A stretch of DNA of 64,000 bases from an uncultured Bacilli bacterium (GTDB lineage Bacteria > Bacillota_I > Bacilli_A > RF39 > UBA660): the NCBI GenBank assembly GCA_934085565.1, contig CAKOHG010000004.1, positions 86,388 through 150,387 on the forward strand, written 5' to 3'. The notes beneath the pieces are model-generated. The model saw only the letters and a program-made list of their open reading frames with translations, was not told the origin of the DNA and did not search any database. Within the stretch, counting starts at the first letter, position 1. Each line of letters starts with the position of its first letter. The position numbers were made by a program, and so were the translations under genes. This document shows positions 41,722 through 51,083 of the stretch, piece by piece.

Positions 41722-42447
41722 TTGCAAAAAGATAATATTATATTGCTTTCTTTATTAGGCGTTGTTGTTTTTTTATTTATCATTTGTGGTGTTTTTGCGT
41801 TTAAAAAGGAAGAAACCATTTTAGAAACAGTTACCGATGCTTCTAAATTTAAAATAGAATATGAAAGTTTAAACGGTCAAATAAATGATAAAACCAAGAC
41901 AGAGTATAAGACAGTTAATATTAGTGAAAATAATAAATTTGTATATAAAAATGAAGAAGAAATTATTAAAATTTTAGAAAGTAAATCTGGCGTGATTTAC
42001 TTTGGTTTTAAAAGTTGCCTTTGGTGCCGTAGTATGGTCGAAGCATTAGATAAGGCTAGTCAAAATTCTAAAGTAGCTAATATTTATTACTTAGATATTG
42101 AAAATATTCGGGATGTTTTAGCTTTAGATGAGAATAACAAAGTTGTGACCGAGAAAGAGGGAAATAGTAATTATTATAAATTGCTAAATCTTTTAGACGA
42201 TTATTTGGATGATTATATTTTAAAAGGCGAAGAAGATGTCTCTGTTAAAACCAATGAAAAAAGACTTTATGCTCCAACTGTCATCGCAGTATCAAATGGA
42301 GAAATTGTTGGTTTTCATACTAAGACGGTAGATAGTCAGACAGATCCCAATGAACCTTTAACTGAAGAACAAGAAAAAGAATTAGAAAAAATTTATAAAG
42401 ATTTAATAGCCAAGACGACTGAAAATATTTGTGATGAGGGATGTTAA
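41722..42447 (+). CDS. Membrane-anchored thioredoxin-like protein (CLWC)
   Basis: This starts at TTG 41722 with AAGGGATGG upstream; the longer frame from 41656 would run through the sigE terminator. There is one N-terminal membrane segment ('IILLSLLGVVVFLFIICGVF'), then an extracytoplasmic thioredoxin fold with 'VIYFGFKSCLWCRSMVEAL' (CxxC) and a Pro-containing 'RLYAPTVIAVSNGEIVGF' cis-Pro region. A helical insertion lies between. It is probably a membrane-tethered thiol-disulfide protein of unknown target. Confidence 0.72.
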   Translation: MQKDNIILLSLLGVVVFLFIICGVFAFKKEETILETVTDASKFKIEYESLNGQINDKTKTEYKTVNISENNKFVYKNEEEIIKILESKSGVIYFGFKSCLWCRSMVEALDKASQNSKVANIYYLDIENIRDVLALDENNKVVTEKEGNSNYYKLLNLLDDYLDDYILKGEEDVSVKTNEKRLYAPTVIAVSNGEIVGFHTKTVDSQTDPNEPLTEEQEKELEKIYKDLIAKTTENICDEGC

Positions 42448-42448
42448 G

Positions 42449-43060
42449 ATGGAATATTTAGATATTTATGATGGTGAAGGTAATTTCTTAGGTAAAGAAG
42501 ACCGAAATATTGTTCATGAAAAAGGTTTATGGCATAAAACAGTTCATTGTTGGCTCTATACTAAAGATGGTTATGTCTTTTTTCAAAGACGTGCCGATAG
42601 TCATACTTTGTATACGACAGCCTCAGGACATTTAAGGGCAAGTGAAACCATTAATGAAGGTTTTCACAGAGAAATAAAAGAAGAAATAGGTTGTTCTATT
42701 GATACTTCTGATGCCAAATTTATTAAAATGGAACCATATAAAATGGATAAAATTAAAAATGGTAAACCTTTTAAAGATAGAGCCTTTGCTAATGTTTATA
42801 TGGATTTATATGAAGGTGATTTTAAAGACTTTAATTTTGATCAAGAAGAAGTTTTAGAACTTGCTTTAGTTCCTTTAAAAGAAACCCTTGCTATGTTTAA
42901 GAAAAATGAAGGTTCCGTATTAGGTAAAATTGTAACCCTTGATCATCAAATTGTGGATAAAGAAATTTCTTTAGATGAATTTTTAGTAAATGCCGGCGAA
43001 ACCTATTATGGAAAGTACGGTTATGTCCTAGAAGCTATCCTAAAAGAATTAAATTTATAA
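42449..43060 (+). CDS. NUDIX hydrolase (YfcD/IPP-isomerase-like)
   Basis: This is a 203-residue NUDIX protein. 'YLDIYDGEGNFLGKEDRNIV' and 'GLWHKTVHCWLY' resemble YfcD/isopentenyl-diphosphate isomerase-type NUDIX proteins. The NUDIX box 'TASGHLRASETINEGFHREI' followed by 'KEEIGC' retains the RE and EE residues, so it is probably active. The substrate is unknown. ATG 42449 is preferred over GTG 42431 because GAGGGA lies before it. Its 3' end overlaps the convergent helicase gene by 6 bases. Confidence 0.82.
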   Translation: MEYLDIYDGEGNFLGKEDRNIVHEKGLWHKTVHCWLYTKDGYVFFQRRADSHTLYTTASGHLRASETINEGFHREIKEEIGCSIDTSDAKFIKMEPYKMDKIKNGKPFKDRAFANVYMDLYEGDFKDFNFDQEEVLELALVPLKETLAMFKKNEGSVLGKIVTLDHQIVDKEISLDEFLVNAGETYYGKYGYVLEAILKELNL

Positions 43061-44482
43061 ATTAATAATTTGAATATATTTTTTCCATTTCAAAAGTTCT
43101 CTTATAAAAATAGAGGGCTTTTTTTTATTAACAAGTAAATAAACATAGTTTTTTGTTCTTGTTAAAGCCACATAAAATAATCTTCTTTCCTCATCAAAAG
43201 GAAAAGTGGCAGATTCACTAATAAGAGATAAAACTTTTTGTTCTTTAATTTGGTTAGGAAAACCATATTTTGTATTTTCTAAATTTAAAACAATCACATT
43301 TTCGGCTTCTAAGCCTTTTGATTTATGAACTGTTAAATATTTAAAGAGATATTTTTGCTTATCATAAGGATAATTTAAAATATCTTTTTCATTTCGTCCA
43401 AGCACCATTAAAGAAGAGGTATCTAGTTTTTCTAAAAGCTTATTTAAAACTTTAGTTTTATCATGATAATAAACAATCACAATTGGTTTATCTAAGTGTT
43501 TAGGACTTGTCAATTCTTTCTTTATTTGATAAGGATTTTTCATAATAAAAGCACCGGTTATTTTGATAAGTTCTTCACTATTACGATAGGTTTGGGTTAA
43601 CTTATAAATTTTCGCATCTTTAAAAATTTCTTTGAAATTTAAAAAAAGTTTTAAATCACATCCTGAAAAGCGATAAATAGATTGATAATCATCACCAATA
43701 ACACATAAAGAAGCATTGGTTTGTCTTAAAATTTCTAAAATTAAATCAAACCTAAGTTTCGAAGTATCTTGAAATTCATCAATTAAAATATATTTATAAG
43801 GAAGATTTAGGTTTTTTGTTTTTAAATTTTGAATCGCTTTTTGAATTAAATCATCAAAATCTATTTTCTTTTGAGCTTCTTTTTCACTTTCATAAAGTAA
43901 GAAAAGAGCATAGCTAATCAGTAAGAAATTTTGATGTTTATGTTCTTTTATGAGTTTGATAAAATAGTTATCATCATAATTATTAGCCTTATAAAGTTTA
44001 ATAAAAGTATGAATATCCTTTTTTAAGTCAATTCCCATTTTAGAGTGCAGAATTTTTATCTCTTTTTTTAAAGTGGGTTTTAAAAAGAAAGATTTTCCTA
44101 ATGTTTTTAAAACACTTTCATTTCCTAAAAATAAACTTTCAAAAAACTCATTTTCAACGTAGGAGAGAAAAGAATCATCACAAATATGATAAGTTTTTTC
44201 TTTTAAAATCTTTAAGGCGAGTTTGTGAAAGGTTAAAACCTCAACGTTTTTACGTGTATTAATAAAAATTTTTTCTTGTAAATCTTTCACCGTTTCATTT
44301 GTAAAAGAAAGACATAATATTTCTTCTTCTGTGCATTTTTGATTATCGAGTAAATATTTAATTTTTCCGATTAAAGTCATAGTTTTTCCAGAACCAGCTC
44401 CGGCGATAATTAAAGAATACTTAGGGTTTTCTAAGATAGGTTTCATTTGGTTTTCATCTAAAGGGTAACCATTAATAATCAT
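43055..44482 (-). CDS. Short UvrD/Rep-family DNA helicase
   Basis: This superfamily 1A helicase is only 475 residues, against about 720 for PcrA/UvrD. Motif I is 'IAGAGSGKTMTLIGK', Ia 'CLSFTNETVKDL', II 'YILIDEFQDTSKLRF', III 'CVIGDDYQSIYRFSG', IV 'LTQTYRN', V 'LTVHKSKGLEAENVIVL' and VI 'RLFYVALTRTK'. All helicase motifs are present but the 1B and 2B insertions are reduced. The start at 44482 follows GTGAGGTG. It may be an accessory repair or fork helicase. Confidence 0.88.
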   Translation of the reverse strand: MIINGYPLDENQMKPILENPKYSLIIAGAGSGKTMTLIGKIKYLLDNQKCTEEEILCLSFTNETVKDLQEKIFINTRKNVEVLTFHKLALKILKEKTYHICDDSFLSYVENEFFESLFLGNESVLKTLGKSFFLKPTLKKEIKILHSKMGIDLKKDIHTFIKLYKANNYDDNYFIKLIKEHKHQNFLLISYALFLLYESEKEAQKKIDFDDLIQKAIQNLKTKNLNLPYKYILIDEFQDTSKLRFDLILEILRQTNASLCVIGDDYQSIYRFSGCDLKLFLNFKEIFKDAKIYKLTQTYRNSEELIKITGAFIMKNPYQIKKELTSPKHLDKPIVIVYYHDKTKVLNKLLEKLDTSSLMVLGRNEKDILNYPYDKQKYLFKYLTVHKSKGLEAENVIVLNLENTKYGFPNQIKEQKVLSLISESATFPFDEERRLFYVALTRTKNYVYLLVNKKKPSIFIRELLKWKKYIQIINL

Positions 44483-44591
44483 AAAACACCTCACTTTCAA
44501 ATTCTAATTATTTTCCGTAAAGAATTATGTCGAATTATAGTATTTTATAAAGAATTCTGATAAAATGAATAAAAGGAATGAAGATGATAAA

Positions 44592-45260
44592 ATGAAGTAT
44601 GGAAAATTAATTGTAATAGAAGGTGCCTGTGATGGTGTTGGTAAAAGTACTCAGATAGAACTTTTAAGAAAAAGACTTTTAAAAGAAGGATACAAAGTAC
44701 TATGTCATCATTTTCCAACCTATGATCTTTATCAAGGAAGGGGAGTCGAAGAATTTTTAAAAGGAACTTATGGCGATATTAAAGATCTTTCCTTTTATTT
44801 TATTAACAATTTGTATGCTTATGATCGCATGATTACATGGCAAACTATTTTAAAGAAAGCTTACTTTGAAGGTTATATTATTCTATTAGACAGGTATACG
44901 ACTTCTAGTTTAATATATCAAACAGCCTCTTTAAAAGGTGGTAAAGAAAAAGAAGCACTGATTGATGAAATGGCTACTTTTGAATATGACAAATTAGGCA
45001 CAAAAAGACCAGATAGAGTTATCTTTTTAAATGTTCCATACTCTTTGAATGTTAAAATGCGAAAAAAGAGAAACGCAAATAAAGAGGAAGATATTATTGA
45101 GCAAAATGAAAAATATTTGAATGAGGTTTATGAAAGTGCTTTATATACCGCTAAGTATTTAAATTGGACATCTATTATGTGTGCTAAAGATGATAAACTA
45201 AGAACAGTTGAAGAAATTCATGAAGACATTTATGAAAATATTAAAGATTTATTAGATTGA
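44592..45260 (+). CDS. tmk: dTMP kinase-like protein
   Basis: This 222-residue P-loop kinase resembles thymidylate kinase, which makes dTDP. The P-loop is 'IVIEGACDGVGKSTQIELL' with two extra residues compared with the usual GxDGxGKST. 'LLDRYTTSSLIYQ' is the DR(Y/F) motif, and 'PDRVIFLNVP' follows. ATG 44592 matches the family start; ATG 44565 is possible but both have weak ribosome sites. The loop insertion and the lack of neighbours leave it possible that this is a divergent deoxynucleoside kinase. Confidence 0.8.
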   Translation: MKYGKLIVIEGACDGVGKSTQIELLRKRLLKEGYKVLCHHFPTYDLYQGRGVEEFLKGTYGDIKDLSFYFINNLYAYDRMITWQTILKKAYFEGYIILLDRYTTSSLIYQTASLKGGKEKEALIDEMATFEYDKLGTKRPDRVIFLNVPYSLNVKMRKKRNANKEEDIIEQNEKYLNEVYESALYTAKYLNWTSIMCAKDDKLRTVEEIHEDIYENIKDLLD

Positions 45261-45275
45261 AAGAAGGTTTAAACT

Positions 45276-45611
45276 ATGAAGAAAAATGGTTATGCGATTC
45301 AAGAATTATTAATTTTATTTGCTCTATTAGGAGTTATTTTTGCTGTAGGTATTACCAAAATTAGCTATGCTTTGGAAGACGCTCAAAATGAAGAAGAAAT
45401 CGCAGAAGTTCAAGAAAATAATCTTTTATATGCGGGTGAATTATATGTGAAAAAAAATATAGATAAATTTACAGAAACAGACAATTATTTTTATGGAAGC
45501 GATTTAATAACCGACCAAATTTTAAGTGATGATAATAAAGATTATCCCAGTATTAAATTTAAAGCCACTAAAGAAGAAGACGGTTCTTTTAAAGTAGAGA
45601 TTGTAAAATAA
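45276..45611 (+). CDS. Prepilin-like (type IV pilin N-terminus) protein
   Basis: This is a 111-residue protein. The N-terminus 'KKNGYAIQELLILFALLGVI' has Gly before the putative cleavage site and Glu at position +5 of the mature hydrophobic helix, as in type IV prepilins and pseudopilins. The rest is a small acidic domain. No prepilin peptidase, ATPase or other pilin is in the window. It shares one base with the start of the DUF2779 gene, so the two are probably coupled. Confidence 0.6.
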   Translation: MKKNGYAIQELLILFALLGVIFAVGITKISYALEDAQNEEEIAEVQENNLLYAGELYVKKNIDKFTETDNYFYGSDLITDQILSDDNKDYPSIKFKATKEEDGSFKVEIVK

Positions 45612-47452
45612 TGGCTATTACTAAGACAGACTTTCTAGAACTTTCGAGATGTCCTAGATATTCTTTTTTAGAAAATTTAAAGACAAGTGCTTTAAAACAA
45701 GATATGTCTTATGAAGAATATCAAGAAAAAGAAGAACAAAGTAATTTAAAAGAACTATTAGATGCTATGTTAGATACAAGTGGAGAGATTTATTTAGATA
45801 AAACAGAAAAAATAAATCAACAATTAATGGCAATGCTTCCTTATTATAAACAAGTCGAATTAGAAGCCGGACGAATTTTTACCGAATATTTTAAAGGAAA
45901 AAGTACATATGCTTTAGAAACCAAAGAACAAAAAGGCTTTTCTTTTGAATCAGAAAAAGCTAAATATTTATGTTATGTCGACATATTTAATGAACAAGAG
46001 GATATGGTTAACATCGTGGAGGTAAAAGCAACGACTGCCCGTAAATATTTAGAGTTAAAAGCAGGATTTCCTAAAGGAAATAAATATTCTATTTTTACCA
46101 AAAAGAAAAATGTTTATTATTTAAAGGGTGAAATTGATTATGCTTTAGAACAAGAAATGCCTAAGGAAAAATATGAAAAGGAAAGAGAAAAAATTTTTGA
46201 CCGTTTTAAATTAGGAAAATATTTTTATGATTTGGCTTTTCAAAGATATGTGATTGAACATAGTAAAGAAAATTTAAAACCGGTTCATTATTACTTAGCT
46301 GTTTTAAATCCTTATTATATTTTTGACAGGACAGAAAAAGACGGTAAACCTTTTTACCATGCGATTCATAATGAAGAACTTATTAATTTTATTTGTTGCG
46401 ATGAAATTACAAAGTCCTTGCAAAGTGTTATTCAAAAAGATATCGAAACTTTAGAAAAGAATCTATTTAATAAAGAAGATAGAGTTTGTCCTTTAGGTAA
46501 TTATTGTTCCTATAAAGAACAAGGGGAATGTAAATATTTTAAAACTGTCTGTGGTCTTAAAATACCTAAGAAAAACAGTAGTTTAAATTATGTTAATAAT
46601 GGTTTTGGCTTTCTTGTAGATGGCAAAAGAATAAAAGGCTTAGAACTTATTAATGAAGGATACTTAAAAATGGAAGATATTCCTTTATCATGGCTTACTA
46701 AAGAAAACCATCTCATTCAAAGAAATTGCTTAGAAAATCATACTTCTTATATCAATAAAGAAAAAATAAGAAAAGCTTTGTCTGCAATAGAGTATCCTAT
46801 TTATCACTTGGATTTTGAAACATTTCCTTGTCCTTTACCAAGATTTAAAGGAGAGTTTCCTTATATTCAAAGTCCTTTTGAATTTAGTTTACATATTGAA
46901 ACTCGTCCTGGTAGTTGTGATTTAGAAAAAGATAATATTGTTTTTTTAGCCAAAACAACGAAAGATGAAAGAGAAGACTTAGTAAAAGAATTATTAAAAT
47001 ATATTGATCCTAATAAAGGAACTTTATTTGCCCAAAATGTTTCTTTTGAAAAAGGAAGGATAAAAGAACTTGCTTCGATATTTCCTGAATACAAAGAAGA
47101 TTTATTAAAAATTTATAATCGTGGTTTTGATTTGTTATGGCTTTTAAATAATAATAAAGAGTTATATGAAGAGTTAGGTTTCACTGGAAAAGATTTAGAA
47201 ACATTCAACTTTTATGATGAACGTTTAAGTGGTTCTTTTTCGATAAAAAAGACATTACCTGTTTTTTCAGACTTATCTTATGATAATTTAGATGTCCATA
47301 ATGGAACAGAAGCCATCGTTGTTTATGCCAATTATGATAATTATTCCAAAGAAGAATTAGAAAAACAACAAGAAGCCTTGAAAATTTATTGTCGTCAAGA
47401 TACGTGGGCAATGGTCGAAATTTTAAATGCTCTACGTAAACTTGTCAAATAA
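45611..47452 (+). CDS. DUF2779 nuclease-like protein
   Basis: This is a 613-residue protein. The N-terminal part ('SRCPRYSFLEN', then 'VEVKATTARKYLE') resembles a RecB/Cas4-type PD-(D/E)XK domain. A Cys cluster lies at 'CPLGNYCSYKEQGECKYFKT' and could hold an iron-sulfur cluster. The C-terminal part has 'YHLDFETFPCPLPRFK' (DxE of a DEDD-like exonuclease fold) and ends 'YCRQDTWAMVEIL'. This is the DUF2779 architecture. The natural substrate is unknown. Confidence 0.8.
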   Translation: MAITKTDFLELSRCPRYSFLENLKTSALKQDMSYEEYQEKEEQSNLKELLDAMLDTSGEIYLDKTEKINQQLMAMLPYYKQVELEAGRIFTEYFKGKSTYALETKEQKGFSFESEKAKYLCYVDIFNEQEDMVNIVEVKATTARKYLELKAGFPKGNKYSIFTKKKNVYYLKGEIDYALEQEMPKEKYEKEREKIFDRFKLGKYFYDLAFQRYVIEHSKENLKPVHYYLAVLNPYYIFDRTEKDGKPFYHAIHNEELINFICCDEITKSLQSVIQKDIETLEKNLFNKEDRVCPLGNYCSYKEQGECKYFKTVCGLKIPKKNSSLNYVNNGFGFLVDGKRIKGLELINEGYLKMEDIPLSWLTKENHLIQRNCLENHTSYINKEKIRKALSAIEYPIYHLDFETFPCPLPRFKGEFPYIQSPFEFSLHIETRPGSCDLEKDNIVFLAKTTKDEREDLVKELLKYIDPNKGTLFAQNVSFEKGRIKELASIFPEYKEDLLKIYNRGFDLLWLLNNNKELYEELGFTGKDLETFNFYDERLSGSFSIKKTLPVFSDLSYDNLDVHNGTEAIVVYANYDNYSKEELEKQQEALKIYCRQDTWAMVEILNALRKLVK

Positions 47453-47473
47453 GTGTCAATATTTTCAAGTTTT

Positions 47474-47503
47474 TTGACTATTTTTTTCATTTTTTAGTAT
47501 TAT
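47474..47503 (+). promoter_or_regulatory. Promoter of rpoZ
   Basis: TTGACT (47474-47479), 18 bases and TATTAT (47498-47503). Confidence 0.6.
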
Positions 47504-47527
47504 ATAGAGGTAAAGGACGTGATTTTT

Positions 47528-47740
47528 ATGTTGTATCCATCCATTGATAAACTGCTTACCATCGTGGATTCTAAGTACAAATTAGTTCATGTAGCCTCTA
47601 TTCGTAGTAAACAAATGTTAGAAAACAACCATTACCAAATGGCTGAAAACGAATATGTTAACAAAAGAACCATCGGTAGAGCACTAGAAGAGTTGGATAA
47701 AGGACTTATCACGGTTATTAGTCATAATAACACGAAGTAA
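47528..47740 (+). CDS. rpoZ: RNA polymerase omega subunit
   Basis: This is a 70-residue omega subunit that stabilises the beta' subunit. 'MLYPSIDKLLTIVDSKYKLV' is the classic Firmicute start, and 'RTIGRALEELDKGLI' the C-terminal part. ATG 47528 fits the family; the three extra residues from GTG 47519 are not needed. It is not next to gmk or priA as is usual, but stands alone with its own promoter. Confidence 0.9.
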   Translation: MLYPSIDKLLTIVDSKYKLVHVASIRSKQMLENNHYQMAENEYVNKRTIGRALEELDKGLITVISHNNTK

Positions 47741-47812
47741 GTTCTTTTTTCATGTCTATTTTTACCAAAGCTAACACTCTAAAATATTTAATACCAATTG
47801 GTTATATAAATG

Positions 47813-47860
47813 TGATACAATAGTAACGTAGTAAATACGACAGTTTAAAATTTTAGTCGT
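47813..47860 (+). promoter_or_regulatory. Extended -10 and leader hairpin of the surface-protein operon
   Basis: TGA-TACAAT (47813-47821) is an extended -10. The leader then contains an inverted repeat, ACGAC...GTCGT (about 47837-47860), before the AGGAG ribosome site at 47877. No classical -35 is visible. Confidence 0.45.
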
Positions 47861-47891
47861 GTTACATACTAGTGTCAGGAGTGTATATAAA

Positions 47892-49478
47892 ATGAAACAA
47901 AAAAAGAAAACAATTATGATCGCCATTATTATTCTACTTGTTTTAAGTGTAGCCATTGGTATTTCTTATGCCTATTGGATTTTAAATTTAAATCAAGATA
48001 GTAAAAATATTGTTAGTACTAAATGTTTAAATGTTACTTTTACAGAAGGTGACGCTATTAATCTTCAAAAAACATATCCCATGGATGATGAAGAAGGTTC
48101 AAAATTAACACCTTATACTTTTTCATTAAAAAATGAATGTAATGATAAAGCCAATTATCAAATTAATTTAGAAACACTTGCCGAATCTACTTTAGATATT
48201 AATTATGTTAAAGTAAAACTAAATGATGAAATAAGTGTTTTAGGTAATAACGATGCTGTTACCAAAACATTAGATAATGCGACAGATTCCAGAATGTTAG
48301 AAACAGGTATTCTAAATGCTAATGAAACAAAAACATTCAATTTAAATGTATGGCTTTCCTATGACGCCCCAAATGACACAATGAATAAAAACTTTGAAAG
48401 TAAAATAACAATTACAACTAGTTATCATGCCACACTTGGAACTGAGTTAGTTAAAGATTTAGTGGCAGGAGCCGATCCTGATTCAGATGAAGTTTATACT
48501 GTTCCAGATAAAACAAGTGATACATGTACTTATACATTAGCTTATGACAATACAGTAGATAATAATATTCGTTATGTTGGAGCCAATCCGTGCAACTATA
48601 TCAAAGTAGATGAAGAGTATTGGCGCATTATAGGAAGCATGAACAATATAGATGATGGTTTAGGAAATAAAGAAACACGATTAAAATTAATTAGAGCAGA
48701 GTCTATCGGTAAATATTCATGGGATACTTCAGATACTAGTATTAATAGTGGTTATGGTGTTAATGAGTGGAGTCAAGCTGATTTAATGAAATTGTTGAAT
48801 CCTGGCTACGAAGACGAAGAAGTAGGTGGGTCATTATATTATTATCGAGGCTCTGGACAATGCTCTGGACGATACGGTAATTCACCGGCTTCGATTGAAT
48901 GCGATTTTACTGAAACCGGTTTAAAAAATAATTTAAGCAATTTAATTGGAAATGTACTTTGGAATTTGGGAGCAGTCTCTTTAGGATCCGGTTCCTATAA
49001 TGCTAATTATTTCTATAATTCTGAACGTAGTCAAAATTCTAGTAAAATTTGCTCTGGAGGTACATATTGTAATGATAATGTTGCTAGAACAACAGAATGG
49101 ATTGGGGAAATAGGCTTAGTATATCCAAGTGATTATGCTTATGCAGTTTCTAATACAAGTACTATTTCTAGAACTGAATGTATTAAAGCCTCAAATAGAT
49201 GGGATGAAACATCCTTATCTTCTTGCCAAAATACAGATTGGTTATATCTTGGTAATAGGAATGTGTCTGATGGTGGTGTGCATACATTGACACCTTGTTC
49301 TTCAAGTTATTCGCAGGCTAGAGGAGATACTACAGTTATTATTTCACAATACGGAGATAATAGATCTGGTTTGACATTATATGTTGATTATGTTTATCCA
49401 GTTGTATACTTGAAAGCTGATGTAGCTATATTACAAGGTGAAGGAACCAAAGAGAATCCATATCAAATAGGAGTGTAA
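47892..49478 (+). CDS. TasA/CalY-like surface protein with repeated C-terminal domain (copy 1)
   Basis: This is a 528-residue secreted protein. The signal segment ends in 'IGISYAYW', like SipW-dependent TasA and camelysin proteins. A beta-rich N-terminal domain with two Cys (about residues 30-185) follows, then a conserved C-terminal domain from 'EVYTVPDKTSDTCTYTLAYD' to 'GEGTKENPYQIGV'. The C-terminal domain has 'YWRIIG', 'LKLIRAESIGKYSWDT', 'YPSDYAYA' and several conserved Cys, resembling DUF6273-type or lectin-like domains. There is no LPxTG. ATG 47892 follows AGGAG. It is the first of three tandem paralogues. Confidence 0.68.
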   Translation: MKQKKKTIMIAIIILLVLSVAIGISYAYWILNLNQDSKNIVSTKCLNVTFTEGDAINLQKTYPMDDEEGSKLTPYTFSLKNECNDKANYQINLETLAESTLDINYVKVKLNDEISVLGNNDAVTKTLDNATDSRMLETGILNANETKTFNLNVWLSYDAPNDTMNKNFESKITITTSYHATLGTELVKDLVAGADPDSDEVYTVPDKTSDTCTYTLAYDNTVDNNIRYVGANPCNYIKVDEEYWRIIGSMNNIDDGLGNKETRLKLIRAESIGKYSWDTSDTSINSGYGVNEWSQADLMKLLNPGYEDEEVGGSLYYYRGSGQCSGRYGNSPASIECDFTETGLKNNLSNLIGNVLWNLGAVSLGSGSYNANYFYNSERSQNSSKICSGGTYCNDNVARTTEWIGEIGLVYPSDYAYAVSNTSTISRTECIKASNRWDETSLSSCQNTDWLYLGNRNVSDGGVHTLTPCSSSYSQARGDTTVIISQYGDNRSGLTLYVDYVYPVVYLKADVAILQGEGTKENPYQIGV

Positions 49479-49481
49479 AAA

Positions 49482-51062
49482 ATGAAAAAAACATATATTG
49501 TTATAGCAAGTGCTATATTAATTCTATTTTGTTTAATGTATTCTGTATCATATGCTTATTTTTCTATTAAAGTTAATAATGATTTTAACAATGGAACATC
49601 CGGTAATACAACTATTGGTTCTGATACTGTTAAAGATATTATTATTTCAGATGGAACAAAAGTAACAAGTTCCAATATTATTCCAGGAGAATCTGTATCA
49701 TCTACTTTTACGGTTCAAAATCCTAACGATATTTCTCTTTGTTTTGGACTTGATTGGATAAATGTAGTTAATGAATTTGTTAATAAAAGTGATATTGTTG
49801 TTTCTTTACAAGATGAAAATGGGACAATATTGTTAAAAGAAAAAGAATTTCCAAGTGAAAATAATGTAAATTTGATAGAAGGACTCACGATACCAGCAAA
49901 TACAACAAAAACATATATTTTAATAGTAACCTATAAAAATACAGACAAAGATCAATCAATTGATATGAATAAGAAGTTTCAGGCTACTTTAACTGGTAAG
50001 CTAACAAAATGTATTTATACAGCTATTGAAACAGTAGCAAATTTAGCTAAAGATGCAAATAAATATTCCAATGAAGTTTATACTGTACCAGATAAGACAA
50101 GTGATAGTTGTACTTATACTTTAGCTTACGATGGAACAAGTGATAACAATTTAAGATATGTCGGAGCAAATCCGTGTAACTACATTAAAGTAGATGATGA
50201 GTATTGGCGAATCATAGGTGTTATGAATAACGTTGATAATGGAACTGGTAAAAAAGAATCAAGATTAAAACTTATAAGAGCTGAATCTATAGGAGGATAT
50301 TCTTGGGATACCTCCAATTCGACTATCAATAGTGGCTATGGCGTAAATGAATGGAGTCAGTCTACTTTGATGAAATTGTTAAATCCAGGATATGAAAATG
50401 AGAATATTGGAGGATCTTTATATTATAATAGTAATTCAGGAAAATGCTATAATAGTTCGAATAACTCAACAAAATCTTGTGATTTTACAAGCACTGGTTT
50501 GAAAGTGAATTTAAAATCTTTCATTGATAATATGTTATGGAATACAGGAAGTAACGGTAATAAATATACTGGTTCATCAAATAATGGCCAATCGAGTCAT
50601 TTTTATAATTATGAAAGAAGTAATGATACAGGAAAAATTTGCACGTCTGGGTCATATTGCAATGACTCAATAGAACGACAAACTACTTGGATTGGAAAAG
50701 TAGGACTTATATATCCATCAGATTATGGATACGCCACAAGTGGAGGAAGTACAAGTAATAGAACAAGTTGTTTAAATAAAGAATTATATAATTGGAATGA
50801 TAGCTCCTATGTTGATTGTTCCAAGAATAATTGGTTATTTAATTCTCAGAAAACAATATGGACAATTACAGCTTCTTCTTCTCAAAATGATGGATGTTCT
50901 ATTTTTGGAATAGAATCAAATGGAAGTGTTAGAGCGAGTTGGGCCTATTATCGTAATGATGGAATGCAAGGTTCAGTGTTTCCTGTTGTATATTTAAAAT
51001 CAAGTGTATCCATTTCATCTGGAGAAGGTACTCCTGAAAATCCATATGAACTATCAATTTAG
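49482..51062 (+). CDS. TasA/CalY-like surface protein with repeated C-terminal domain (copy 2)
   Basis: This is a 526-residue paralogue starting 4 bases after copy 1; its AGGAGTG ribosome site lies inside the end of copy 1. The signal region is 'SVSYAYFSIKVNNDF'. The N-terminal beta domain ('SNIIPGESVSSTFTVQNPND') is the clearest TasA/camelysin-like segment. The C-terminal domain is close to copy 1 ('YVGANPCNYIKVDDEYWRII', 'GYGVNEWSQSTLMKLLN', 'FPVVYLKSSV', 'GEGTPENPYEL'). Divergence is highest in the loop around residues 315-350. Confidence 0.68.
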   Translation: MKKTYIVIASAILILFCLMYSVSYAYFSIKVNNDFNNGTSGNTTIGSDTVKDIIISDGTKVTSSNIIPGESVSSTFTVQNPNDISLCFGLDWINVVNEFVNKSDIVVSLQDENGTILLKEKEFPSENNVNLIEGLTIPANTTKTYILIVTYKNTDKDQSIDMNKKFQATLTGKLTKCIYTAIETVANLAKDANKYSNEVYTVPDKTSDSCTYTLAYDGTSDNNLRYVGANPCNYIKVDDEYWRIIGVMNNVDNGTGKKESRLKLIRAESIGGYSWDTSNSTINSGYGVNEWSQSTLMKLLNPGYENENIGGSLYYNSNSGKCYNSSNNSTKSCDFTSTGLKVNLKSFIDNMLWNTGSNGNKYTGSSNNGQSSHFYNYERSNDTGKICTSGSYCNDSIERQTTWIGKVGLIYPSDYGYATSGGSTSNRTSCLNKELYNWNDSSYVDCSKNNWLFNSQKTIWTITASSSQNDGCSIFGIESNGSVRASWAYYRNDGMQGSVFPVVYLKSSVSISSGEGTPENPYELSI

Positions 51063-51083
51063 AGTATTAGGGGTGTTGAGTAA

